The notes under the pieces were generated by a model. The model had not been told where the DNA came from. It worked only from the letters and a program-made list of their open reading frames with translations, and ran no database searches. DNA of 64,000 nt from Spartinivicinus ruber (GTDB lineage Bacteria > Pseudomonadota > Gammaproteobacteria > Pseudomonadales > Zooshikellaceae), in the NCBI RefSeq assembly GCF_011009015.1, contig NZ_CP048878.1, positions 1,167,501 through 1,231,500 on the forward strand, written 5' to 3'. Shown here in pieces: positions 54,519 to 62,240 of the stretch. Every line of letters begins with the position of its first letter. The stretch's first letter is position 1. Both the position numbers and the translations under genes were made by a program.

Positions 54519-54857
54519 ATGAAAAAGCCAAACCTTATTAAGAAGTGTATATCACCAATCAAAATAGCTATGTTCTGTTCATGTTTTATTTTAACCGGCA
54601 TGTCTAGTTATGCTGGTGAGTTAACGGATCAGCAAAACAACACTCTCAAACCCTACCAAGGCAACTCATTGCTATTGCTCCTCGCTAGAAACGACAGTAC
54701 CCCTTTTATTCCTAATGGGGGACGCACACTGTCTTATACTACCGAGGAATGTCAGCTTGGATGCCCTGTTAATAATTGTAACTCACAATGTCCAGACAAT
54801 TGTGTAAATTCGCCTCATGATTGTCATGTTAATCCTTCATGTTGTAATGGTGGATAG
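54519..54857 (+). CDS. Secreted cysteine-rich small protein
   Basis: 112 residues. AAGGAA precedes the ATG. A signal peptide ends near MSSYA|GELTD. A Cys-poor central part (about 35-75) is followed by a 35-residue tail with nine Cys in spacing EC-LGC-NNC-SQC-DNC-HDC-SCC. This suggests a disulphide-stabilised knot, metal-binding peptide, or a leader-plus-core precursor. No maturation enzyme is adjacent; DsbC is encoded 1.3 kb away. Not recognised. Confidence 0.62.
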   Translation: MKKPNLIKKCISPIKIAMFCSCFILTGMSSYAGELTDQQNNTLKPYQGNSLLLLLARNDSTPFIPNGGRTLSYTTEECQLGCPVNNCNSQCPDNCVNSPHDCHVNPSCCNGG

Positions 54858-54920
54858 CATTCCATTTTTTTGCTTTTAATACAGTAGAAGGAATTTTTTT
54901 GGAACATCAAAATAACAAGA

Positions 54921-55793
54921 TCAGGGCTGTGGAGTTAAGCCCGCGTCGGGGTTTTCAGGGGTGCCTTTTTCTCCCCTAAAACCAAAGGGTCCACGAGGCA
55001 GATAAATCGTGGACTCATTACCATTCTTATGGCGTATACGCACAGGGATCGATTCGCCAGCCTCTCCCTTCCGAATCTGTCGATATAAATCACTCATTGT
55101 GAAGACCCGTTCATCATCGTAACTCAGAATAATATCACCAGCCTTTAAGCCTGCCTTTTCAGAAGGAGAGGTTTCATATACCTCGCTAATTTTCACCCGG
55201 TTAGATTCGCCTGTTGCATACAGATAACGATCGTATGTCGTATCGCCTAATTCCTTGCGTACTGCTTCGCTGAAACTCGTTCTAGACTGCTTGGTGCCAG
55301 GATTACGGATGGCCTCGTAGTAACTCTGTAGCTGTTTCATGCGAATTTCATTAATCCGTTGAATAGTTTTGGGGTCAAAGCCCGCTTTTTCCAGTTGCTC
55401 GCGTTTTTTACTTCGATGGTGCTGCAAGGTGTGCGCTTCTTTGGCAGACTCGGCATCTGATTTTGATAAAAGTCCATGAGCTGTTGTCTGCATTGAGCCG
55501 GGCGTTTGTGTTTGAAGCACCTCTTCTATTAGCTTGGTCAGTTCTTGCTGCATACTTAGGCTCTGAGCAAGGTCTCGCTCCAGCGTACCAACCCGTTGTT
55601 CGAGTCGGGCGAGATCATGGGTTTCCACAACGGGGGCCGTAGCCAAAGGGATTGTTGTTGGGGGGCGTTGAGAAGCTGATACGATATGGGCGGGCGCTTT
55701 TTGTTCAGGTGAAGAAATGAATGTCAACGTTCCAACACCTATCCCCACCCCGATAAAAGCTCCACTCAGAAGTAGCACAACGGAATTTGACAT
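54921..55793 (-). CDS. Membrane-anchored PDZ-domain protein
   Basis: 290 residues. An N-terminal Gly-rich helix (VLLLSGAFIGVGIGVGTLTF) anchors it. A Pro-rich linker and a coiled-coil (about 55-100, LARLEQRVGTLERDLAQSL) follow, then a helical region, and a PDZ domain (about 195-275) with SEVYETSPSEKAGLKAGDIILSY (in parts) and GESIPVRIRHKNG. No protease domain is present. It likely acts as a periplasmic scaffold, resembling type-II-secretion or regulated-proteolysis PDZ adapters. Its base composition looks more GC-rich than its neighbours. Confidence 0.82.
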   Translation of the reverse strand: MSNSVVLLLSGAFIGVGIGVGTLTFISSPEQKAPAHIVSASQRPPTTIPLATAPVVETHDLARLEQRVGTLERDLAQSLSMQQELTKLIEEVLQTQTPGSMQTTAHGLLSKSDAESAKEAHTLQHHRSKKREQLEKAGFDPKTIQRINEIRMKQLQSYYEAIRNPGTKQSRTSFSEAVRKELGDTTYDRYLYATGESNRVKISEVYETSPSEKAGLKAGDIILSYDDERVFTMSDLYRQIRKGEAGESIPVRIRHKNGNESTIYLPRGPFGFRGEKGTPENPDAGLTPQP

Positions 55794-56123
55794 ATGTTCC
55801 TCACACTACCCACACTTATTCGTAGAAGCTGCTAAATGCAATAGGAGTAGCCTTAAACAGATTATAATACTTAAGGTGTTGTAAGTGATTAAGATTATGA
55901 TACAGCTTCTACTGTGTTGTCTTGTGATGCTTTAGCTTATATAGACCTTTCCTAAGACAGTAATAAACAGGTCACTGGTCTGTTTTGAAAGCTACCAAAT
56001 AAATGTGTCTGAGTAGAGTTAATCAGGGTACTGCTATAATCATCGACAAGAGATAATTTGTTGTTCAAACATTTTTCTTTAGACTTTCGAGTAAATGGAC
56101 TTTAAAAGACAAAAAGGATTTGT
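55794..56123. other. Divergent region before dsbC
   Basis: About 330 AT-rich bases between the PDZ gene and dsbC. AAGGAT lies just before the dsbC ATG. No other element recognised. Confidence 0.4.
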
Positions 56124-56852
56124 ATGAAACCCTTTCGTAAATTAACCCTTGGAATCATGATTTCATTAGCGGCAAGTTCCGCGATCGCTGATGCTCCTGA
56201 GCAGGTGATCAAAGCTAAGCTAAGCCAGTTGGGCGATAAAATGACAATAGACCGAATTACTGAAACACCAGTGAAAGGAATTTATGAAGTGCAGTTTTCG
56301 GGTGGCAAACTGGTTTATTCTAATACTGATGGTAGTTACCTGTTTAACGGGGATATGTTGAAAATTGAAGGTAATAAGTGGACAAACTTAACAGAGCAGG
56401 CACGTAGCAAAACGTTAGCTAAGTTAATTAATGCAATACCAAGAGAGAAGATGGTGGTTTTTTCTCCAAAAGGAGAAACTAAAGCGCATATCACTGTCTT
56501 TACCGATGTTGACTGTGGCTATTGTCGTAAATTGCATACGGAAGTACCTCAATTGAATGAGATGGGAATAGAAGTACGCTATGTAGCATTTCCAAGGGGA
56601 GGCAAGAAGTCAAAAGCTTATACCGTGATGGAAAATGTTTGGTGTGCTAAAGATCCTAAAGAGGCCATAACCACGGCGAAAAAAGGTCAAACAATTGCGG
56701 AAAATAAGTGTGATAATCCTGTAGAAGAGCAATATAAGCTGGGGTTACAAGTAGGGGTTAGAGGTACTCCCGCTTTAGTGTTGGCTGATGGACACTTAAT
56801 TCCTGGGTATAAGCCAGCTGAAAAACTGGCTGAGTTATTAGGTGTAAAATAA
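56124..56852 (+). CDS. dsbC: Thiol:disulfide interchange protein DsbC
   Basis: Periplasmic disulphide isomerase, 242 residues. A signal peptide ends SSAIADA. The N-terminal dimerisation domain (about 22-85) and thioredoxin-like domain follow. The active site is CGYC in FTDVDCGYCRKLH (about residue 131) and the cis-Pro loop is RGTPALVLADG. A second Cys pair (VWCAKDP ... NKCDN) matches E. coli DsbC. It is kept reduced by DsbD in other species. It would serve the Cys-rich exported proteins encoded nearby as well as general folding. Confidence 0.96.
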   Translation: MKPFRKLTLGIMISLAASSAIADAPEQVIKAKLSQLGDKMTIDRITETPVKGIYEVQFSGGKLVYSNTDGSYLFNGDMLKIEGNKWTNLTEQARSKTLAKLINAIPREKMVVFSPKGETKAHITVFTDVDCGYCRKLHTEVPQLNEMGIEVRYVAFPRGGKKSKAYTVMENVWCAKDPKEAITTAKKGQTIAENKCDNPVEEQYKLGLQVGVRGTPALVLADGHLIPGYKPAEKLAELLGVK

Positions 56853-56869
56853 TACGGGGTTGTCGTTTA

Positions 56870-56885
56870 GGCGGAATAGTCCGCC
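56870..56885 (+). terminator. Short hairpin after dsbC
   Basis: GGCGGA, four-base loop, TCCGCC, followed by TTACAAATT. A compact terminator candidate 18 bases after the dsbC stop. Confidence 0.6.
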
Positions 56886-57437
56886 TTACAAATTAGACAA
56901 CGGTTGAGAGTGTAGAGCTTTAACCGCTAGTTCAGGGTTAACATCAAAAATCCGAAATAATGCTTTTGCAGCAAAATCACTTTTAAGTGAATAAATACCA
57001 CTTAACCCACTTACTAAAAGCATATTCCATGTGGGCTCTAATCACTCTACCAGCAACCAACCATACAAACTGCTTGATAGAGAACAAGGATTGACAGGTT
57101 CATGAAAACAGCAAAGATTTGCAGTTCTGAAATTTCAGGAAAGAGAAAGTAGCGGATAGATTCTCTAAGCTTCTATCAAGACAGGACTTACTAATGAACT
57201 TAGTCAAGGGCTGATACTACCATGCTTTGACAACATTATCTCTTGTAATCTTTGATCTAATGCAGTGTTGATTTTTGTTCTATCTGGTGTAGTCAGATTC
57301 TTGAAAAGTATTATAAAATCAGTCAATTAGACTTTTGTATCGCGTTGATTAAACTTCGGGTGGCTGTTAGTATCTTCTCTAGCTTGCTAAGCACGATTTT
57401 TTATTTCACTCGGCTAGTATATAACCTGGAGTTCTAT
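56886..57437. other. Intergenic region with one short minus-strand ORF
   Basis: About 550 bases. A 45-codon minus-strand ORF (57023-56886: MLLVSGLSGIYSLKSDFAA and onwards, ending HSQPLSNL) reads like a protein fragment and may be a gene relic. The DUF4234 promoter should be in the right part. Confidence 0.35.
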
Positions 57438-57938
57438 ATGAGTGTTGATCAAAGTCCTTATTCGGTTCCTAACGCAAATTTAGAAGCTGATCTCTCAAAA
57501 GATAATGGAATATCACAGTTACCAAGATTCAGTGCTTGGTGGGTATTATTATTAACAGCTTTTACTTTTGGTATTTATGCCTTTATCTGGTTGTATAAGC
57601 GTACAGTTATTATCAATAAAATTCAAAATAGAAAAATTGAGCCTTGGTTAATAAATACGGCTATTTCTTTATTTATAATAAATAATCTACTTAGTTTCTA
57701 TACAGGTTATTCTGGAAACACTATCGACCCTGCTTTACAGATAGTATCGATGATAATGAGTTTTACTGGAGGTATATTTTCATTAGTCTGGATATTTAAA
57801 GTAAGAAATAGGCTGAATTACATTGGAAATGCAACTAAAGGCAGTAGAAATTGGATAGGAGGAATATTAACCTTTTTCTTTACTGTTATATACCTACAAT
57901 ATAAGATTAACCAAATGATTGATGATTGTCAATCTTAA
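57438..57938 (+). CDS. DUF4234-like membrane protein
   Basis: 166 residues from the ATG at 57438 (MSVDQSPYSVPNANLE), chosen because GGAG precedes it; a longer in-frame reading to 57345 lacks a signal. FSAWWVLLLTAFTFGIYAFIWLYKRT is the signature opening of DUF4234-type proteins, followed by three more hydrophobic helices. Function unknown. A strong terminator follows. Confidence 0.78.
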   Translation: MSVDQSPYSVPNANLEADLSKDNGISQLPRFSAWWVLLLTAFTFGIYAFIWLYKRTVIINKIQNRKIEPWLINTAISLFIINNLLSFYTGYSGNTIDPALQIVSMIMSFTGGIFSLVWIFKVRNRLNYIGNATKGSRNWIGGILTFFFTVIYLQYKINQMIDDCQS

Positions 57939-57951
57939 AAAATAGTTTGTT

Positions 57952-57980
57952 AACCCAGCTTATTTTAGCTGGGTTTTATC
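57952..57980 (+). terminator. Rho-independent terminator
   Basis: AACCCAGCT, six-base loop, AGCTGGGTT, then TTATCTTTT. Directly follows the DUF4234-like gene. Confidence 0.85.
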
Positions 57981-58012
57981 TTTTAGTATTAGGCAAGTTA
58001 ATAAACAAGTAA

Positions 58013-58370
58013 CTAAAATAATTTTGCCGAAACATCAGCGAACCCTTGTTTTGGCTTGAGTTCCTGAACTGAAGTATCACGGAAGTAGGGCATAAGTGGA
58101 CCCGTAATAGCTTTTTTATAATTTCTGGCAGAATTTTTCTCCTTAAGCTTGTCAACTTTTTGCAAGTACTCTTCCAGTAAGTCTCCTACAGTAACATTGT
58201 CATGGCATGTTTCACCGAACAGGGTGCATCGTTTTGATTCAGGAAAGTGGTTGGAGGACTTAATTGTTTGATGCTGAACTTCGTATATTATTAATACTCG
58301 TTTACTGTCGGCATAAACAATGCTTTTCTTGATTATCGGTGAGTGCCTTTCATGTTGTATGAGATTTTAT
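58013..58370 (-). pseudogene. Fragment of a phage-type tyrosine integrase (N-terminal part)
   Basis: An open frame without start codon reads KRVLIIYEVQHQ, then NVTVGDLLEEYLQKVDKLK, NYKKAITGPLMPYF and a stop after ADVSAKLF. The middle resembles the SAM-like core-binding domain of P4-type integrases; the catalytic domain is missing. It lies beside other phage relics. The domain call rests on texture and is moderate. Confidence 0.5.
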
Positions 58371-58428
58371 ATTTTAATTAAATTTACTTTAAAGTGATTA
58401 GCTATAACAAATGAATAAACCATAGAGT

Positions 58429-58686
58429 TTATTCATTATCGTGCTCAATTTTTTCTAAGCTATTTTCATAAAAGTCAACTAGCAGGCCTAAGGTAATACC
58501 GATTAGCCAACCAGCTATTACCATTAAAAAGAAGCGACTCAAAATACTAATCCCACTTAAGCCTACACTTGAACTAAAAAAGGTAGATAGGAGTGCAACG
58601 CTAGCTCCAATGCCTCCATCTATTAAGGTTCGAGTACTCATTAATTGGAGAGCTTGATTGAAAAAGGTTGTTATATTTTTTTTCAC
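58429..58686 (-). CDS. Small membrane protein, paralogue of the one at 40429-40686
   Basis: 85 residues, same length and layout as its paralogue. Shared segments: MSxRTL, SSVGLSG, SRFFLMVIAGWLIGITLG, and an acidic tail after DFYEN. Two hydrophobic helices. Both copies lie next to phage or IS relics, so a mobile origin is plausible. Function unknown. Confidence 0.65.
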   Translation of the reverse strand: MKKNITTFFNQALQLMSTRTLIDGGIGASVALLSTFFSSSVGLSGISILSRFFLMVIAGWLIGITLGLLVDFYENSLEKIEHDNE

Positions 58687-58730
58687 GACATGTCTGCCTT
58701 ACAACTTAAATACAGTACTATCATGTATAG

Positions 58731-59560
58731 CTAATACCCACGTTGGTGTCGATTATTAAATATGGAAGAAAGTTGCTGTTTGTTACTCGTCGGCACTGCT
58801 GTGCTGTGGCCAACAATATCATGTTTATGCCAGTTATAAGTATCCCGATCACCTTGCATGTTGCGGGTATGATCGGCGATATCTTGGGTTGTCTTAATAT
58901 TCCCCTCAACCAATAAATCATCCACAAAATGAATGGCCTTGGGACTGATTAGTTTGGCATTACATCCACTTGTCAACTTAATAGTTAATTCATCGATTTA
59001 TACTTTGACGCGAGTGCATTGGTGGTCTACTTGGTAAATGGTACCAGGGTGAATTAAGTTAACTAAAAGCCGGTAAAGCTCATTAACTCGGTAGTCATCT
59101 TTATGTGGTATTCCAATCTCAGGGGCGTCGCTACATAAAACCGTGGTGGGTGGAGTACCTTAATCTAGCCAAATAGAATCGCCAATATACAGACTCTGTT
59201 GCCAAGTCACTTCCCGCGCTTCATAGCCATCAGTATCTGGATTAAATATGGCTGGTCGACTTTGAATCGCTTCAGGCTCTGATATCTGATCTATTAAATT
59301 CCACCGATTTTTGCTTGGTTATATAGCACCAGCATAATCCCTGTCGCAAACTGGCGGGTTTCAATATGTCATGGATAGCACACACAAGGCAAACCATTCG
59401 CCTTGTAATAAATAACGTCCAACCCATTGCTGTTTATCTACCGTTAACTCATGACTACCTAAATAAATAGCGGTGCTTTCTATGCTTTGGCTGGGTGAAT
59501 AGGCGTGGGTACGATCAATTTTTTATCAAAGTGCTGACTGAAGGTAGCCAGCATTTGATG
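58731..59560 (-). pseudogene. Prophage relic B: baseplate assembly protein V and neighbouring phage gene, decayed
   Basis: Minus-strand pieces in order: YLGSHELTVDKQQWVGRYLL and VTWQQSLYIGDSIWLD (unassigned phage-like, near 59150-59500); VNELYRLLVNLIHPGTIYQV (near 59050-59090), matching the N-terminus of P2-type baseplate protein V; then a gap; then IHFVDDLLVEGNIKTTQDIA (58976-58731), matching the C-terminal region of the same protein with HKHDIVGHS for its usual His-rich end. Stops and an internal deletion show it is dead. Confidence 0.65.
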
Positions 59561-59575
59561 ATGGAATTTTTTAGT

Positions 59576-60178
59576 TTATTCATGTTTTGGTAAATGTTGT
59601 AATTGTATGTCGTGTGTTCTACTTAGTGTGATTAAAGCGATAACTGCACCTAATAAGGCAAGAGCCATATCAGTTTGTGTATCCCATACATAACCTTGAG
59701 TTCCTAAAAAAGCGTCTGCAGATTCTCCAGTTAACTCTGCCACCAACCATTCGATTAATTCATAAAATGCACTGAATGCAAGACAGATACAAATAATAAA
59801 AAAATTCCTCCAACTATTTCCATTAACTGCTTTTTTTCTAATAAGAATTTCTCGAGCAATCATTGCTGGGATAAAGCCTTGTGCAAAATGTCCCAGTTTG
59901 TCGTAGTTATTTCTTTCAAAGCCAAAAATTGACTTTAAATAGTCAAAAGCGGGCACTTCAGCATAGGTGTAATGACCTCCAACCATTAGCACTATACAAT
60001 GAATTAAAATTAATAAGTAAACTAACGATGTGAGCGGAAAGGATTTATAGGTATACCAAAGTAACCCAGCACCAATAATGACGGGCAGTACTTCTAAAAA
60101 CCATGTAAATTGATCTTTTGGGTTAACTGCAGACCAAACAAAAACAGCAGAGAGGACAAGAATCCAAATATACTTCAT
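59576..60178 (-). CDS. DUF2238 (YjdF-like) membrane protein
   Basis: 200 residues with five or six hydrophobic helices. Family landmarks: NNYDKLGHFAQGFIPAMIAREIL, FSAFYELIEWLVAELTGESADAFLGTQG (in parts) and YVWDTQTDMALALLGAV. Conserved His, Glu and Asp in these loops suggest metal binding. No function is established. It is intact although placed between two phage relics. Confidence 0.92.
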   Translation of the reverse strand: MKYIWILVLSAVFVWSAVNPKDQFTWFLEVLPVIIGAGLLWYTYKSFPLTSLVYLLILIHCIVLMVGGHYTYAEVPAFDYLKSIFGFERNNYDKLGHFAQGFIPAMIAREILIRKKAVNGNSWRNFFIICICLAFSAFYELIEWLVAELTGESADAFLGTQGYVWDTQTDMALALLGAVIALITLSRTHDIQLQHLPKHE

Positions 60179-60289
60179 ACACTCGCCTTATCAATAGTGA
60201 ATATATGCATAAGCATACACTTACTCATAATTCAAAGCATAATTCAGTTCTTGTTCTAACAAAGTAAAAAAAACGCTCTACGGCCTGCT

Positions 60290-60442
60290 TTAAGTGGCTG
60301 ATAGTTGCTTCTCTCCATTGATTAATGACTCAATCACTAGACGATCGGACAGTGCTCCGAGCATTACTTGGGCATAGCTGGGTTCGGTCAATAGTGGTTG
60401 ATTCTCGACCATTGCAAGTAGTCGTGGAAATTGCTTATGCAT
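60290..60442 (-). pseudogene. Prophage relic B: N-terminus of S49-type phage peptidase
   Basis: 50 codons starting at an ATG with GGAG upstream: FPRLLAMVENQPLLTEPSYA then VMLGALSDRL and a premature end after KQLSAT. It resembles the first residues of phage head-maturation S49 peptidases (FP..A..FNTPLL..P). The catalytic region is gone. A degraded copy is in relic A. Confidence 0.55.
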
Positions 60443-60625
60443 CGTAGATTCTCCAAAAATAGTTGATTTAGAGCGGTTTGTGGAATGATCGCGTAAGGTT
60501 TATCACTATTACATGTAACAGTGTTGACATAATATGGCCTTACAGGTAACATATCTGCAACTTGAGACATAAAATGTCTCTTCAACACAAAGGACTGAAT
60601 GTATTAGCTACAGCGAGGTAATCAA

Positions 60626-60730
60626 ATGTTTAATTTTCTAGATAATGGTTATGCAAAAGTGGGTTTGTTTTGTTTGGCAGTGTTTCTGGTAGTCAAGCTG
60701 GTTGAAAACTCAACTTTCTTAGGACTTTAA
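60626..60730 (+). CDS. Tiny membrane peptide (34 residues)
   Basis: MFNFLDNGYAKVGLFCLAVF then a hydrophobic run and ENSTFLGL. GAGG lies before the ATG. One transmembrane helix would fill most of it. It is directly upstream of two zinc-ribbon mini-genes on the same strand, ahead of a shared terminator. Real translation is likely but unproven. Confidence 0.5.
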   Translation: MFNFLDNGYAKVGLFCLAVFLVVKLVENSTFLGL

Positions 60731-60765
60731 GCATTTAATAACCTGATAAGGTTAAGGAGAAAAAA

Positions 60766-60933
60766 ATGACTCATAATAAACTTTCTAAAGAATTTGAAAC
60801 GGAAGTGATTTGTCCACAATGTTCAAATCGTGTGCTCAAGATTGACTTTGATATTATTGGGTGCCCTTTATGTAAAAATAAAAATGAGTTTAAAAAAGAG
60901 ATACCTAATTGGGAACTTGAACCCATGGAATAA
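60766..60933 (+). CDS. Small zinc-ribbon protein (55 residues), Com-like
   Basis: AAGGAGA immediately upstream of the ATG is an ideal ribosome site. CPQC and CPLC pairs (VICPQCSNRVLKIDFDIIGC region) form a rubredoxin-like zinc ribbon, similar in layout to the Mu Com family of small RNA-binding translational activators. It lies next to phage relics, which supports a phage origin. Confidence 0.62.
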   Translation: MTHNKLSKEFETEVICPQCSNRVLKIDFDIIGCPLCKNKNEFKKEIPNWELEPME

Positions 60934-60972
60934 AGTTAGAGTAGTTCCACTTTTAAATTTGAGAGAAATTAT

Positions 60973-61119
60973 ATGGAAAAACACCATGACATCATTGCGG
61001 CTACTTGCCCAAAATGTCAAGCCACTATCCATCGTTTCTATTATGATTGTTTTGGTTGTTACCATTGCGAGGAAACTGAAACAAATAATGAAAGTGACAG
61101 CGACAGCGAGGTAAACTAA
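60973..61119 (+). CDS. Small zinc-ribbon protein (48 residues)
   Basis: CPKC and CYHC pairs (ATCPKCQATIHRFYYDCFGC) form a second zinc ribbon, related in layout to the preceding gene. The acidic Ser/Asp/Glu tail (ESDSDSE) would be flexible. GAGA precedes the ATG. A terminator starts right after the stop. Confidence 0.6.
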   Translation: MEKHHDIIAATCPKCQATIHRFYYDCFGCYHCEETETNNESDSDSEVN

Positions 61120-61148
61120 GAAGCCCAATTATTTATTGGGCTTCTTTA
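61120..61148 (+). terminator. Rho-independent terminator
   Basis: GAAGCCCAA, seven-base loop, TTGGGCTTC, then TTT. It ends the three-gene mini-operon. Confidence 0.8.
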
Positions 61149-61472
61149 TCACGACTATTATTAAAACCTCCCATTTCTTGTTGTCCCAGCAATCGCTACT
61201 CAAAGAACTCTTGATAATCTTCCATATCCCTAAAAAATTTTTCCAAAAACCTCGATATTGTTTTACCAAATATACCAAATCATTAAAATTTAGGCTTGCC
61301 TTCTTTATTAATAACGAGAACAGAGATGACCCAAATTGAAATGGGGTCAGTGCATTCATCTATTAACTCTCTTATTTATTCTCTTAGGAAATAAAAATTG
61401 ACTAAAGTTACATAAATCAAAACAAATAAGTTGCTAAACTAATTATTAAACAAACTCTGATTTTTTATTGCA
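61149..61472. other. Intergenic region before a pair of solute-binding genes
   Basis: About 325 AT-rich bases. Promoter for the 61473-63015 gene pair must lie here. Open frames are present on both strands but look random. Confidence 0.35.
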
Positions 61473-62240
61473 ATGAAGATTTTTACAATACTAATTTTAC
61501 TTGTCAGCTTTTTTTCGAATGCAAAAGAAGCGGAAAAATTACTAAAGATAACGACTGGTGAGTATCCCCCTTGGTCATCGGTTGCGTTTAAACATGGTGG
61601 ATTTGTTCTCCATGTCATTACTGAAGCATTTAGGCGAAATAACTATGAGGTTGAGTTTGCTTACTACCCATGGGCAAGAAGCTATAAAGAGGGGGCGAAG
61701 GGAAAGTTTCATGCAACAGCCTTTTGGTTTTGTGTTCCCAAGCGACAAATAGATTTTTACTGTAGTGAACCTTTATTCCAAGAAGATTTTGTCTTTTTTC
61801 ACCTTAAGTCAACTGATTTTAAAAAATGGACCTCTTTAGAAGATCTTGAACAGTATAGAATTGATGCTACAAGAGAATATTCATATACACCGGAGTTCTG
61901 GGAAGCAAAAGAAACTGGTAGCTTAAATATAATTGTTAGCAATACCGATGAAATAAATTTTAATATGCTTTTCAAAAAAAGAATTGATTTATTTCTCATG
62001 TCAACTGTTGCAGGATATACATTAATGAACAAAAAATTTAGTAAGTCTATGTCTCAGATGGTTACAAATCACTATTTTCCTCTAGTATCGAATACTACTC
62101 ATTTGCTTTTTCCTCGAAACCGAGAAGACTCTTTTGAGCTTATAAATATTTTTAATAAAGGTATAAAATCATTAAAAGCAGATGGAACCTATGATAAGTT
62201 TTATGATGCTCTTCTAAGAGGCGATTATGAAAAAAAATAG
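61473..62240 (+). CDS. Periplasmic SBP_bac_3-type solute-binding protein, solitary
   Basis: 255 residues. Signal peptide IFTILILLVSFFSNA. Lobe 1: LKITTGEYPPWSSVAFKHGG, LHVITEAFRRNNYEVEF, YYPWARSYKEGAKGKF; lobe 2: YRIDATREYSYTPEFWEA, KKRIDLFLMSTVAGYTL. The last codons overlap the next gene by 14 bases, so the two are translationally coupled. The relic at 39535-39750 is its nearest relative here. Confidence 0.9.
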   Translation: MKIFTILILLVSFFSNAKEAEKLLKITTGEYPPWSSVAFKHGGFVLHVITEAFRRNNYEVEFAYYPWARSYKEGAKGKFHATAFWFCVPKRQIDFYCSEPLFQEDFVFFHLKSTDFKKWTSLEDLEQYRIDATREYSYTPEFWEAKETGSLNIIVSNTDEINFNMLFKKRIDLFLMSTVAGYTLMNKKFSKSMSQMVTNHYFPLVSNTTHLLFPRNREDSFELINIFNKGIKSLKADGTYDKFYDALLRGDYEKK

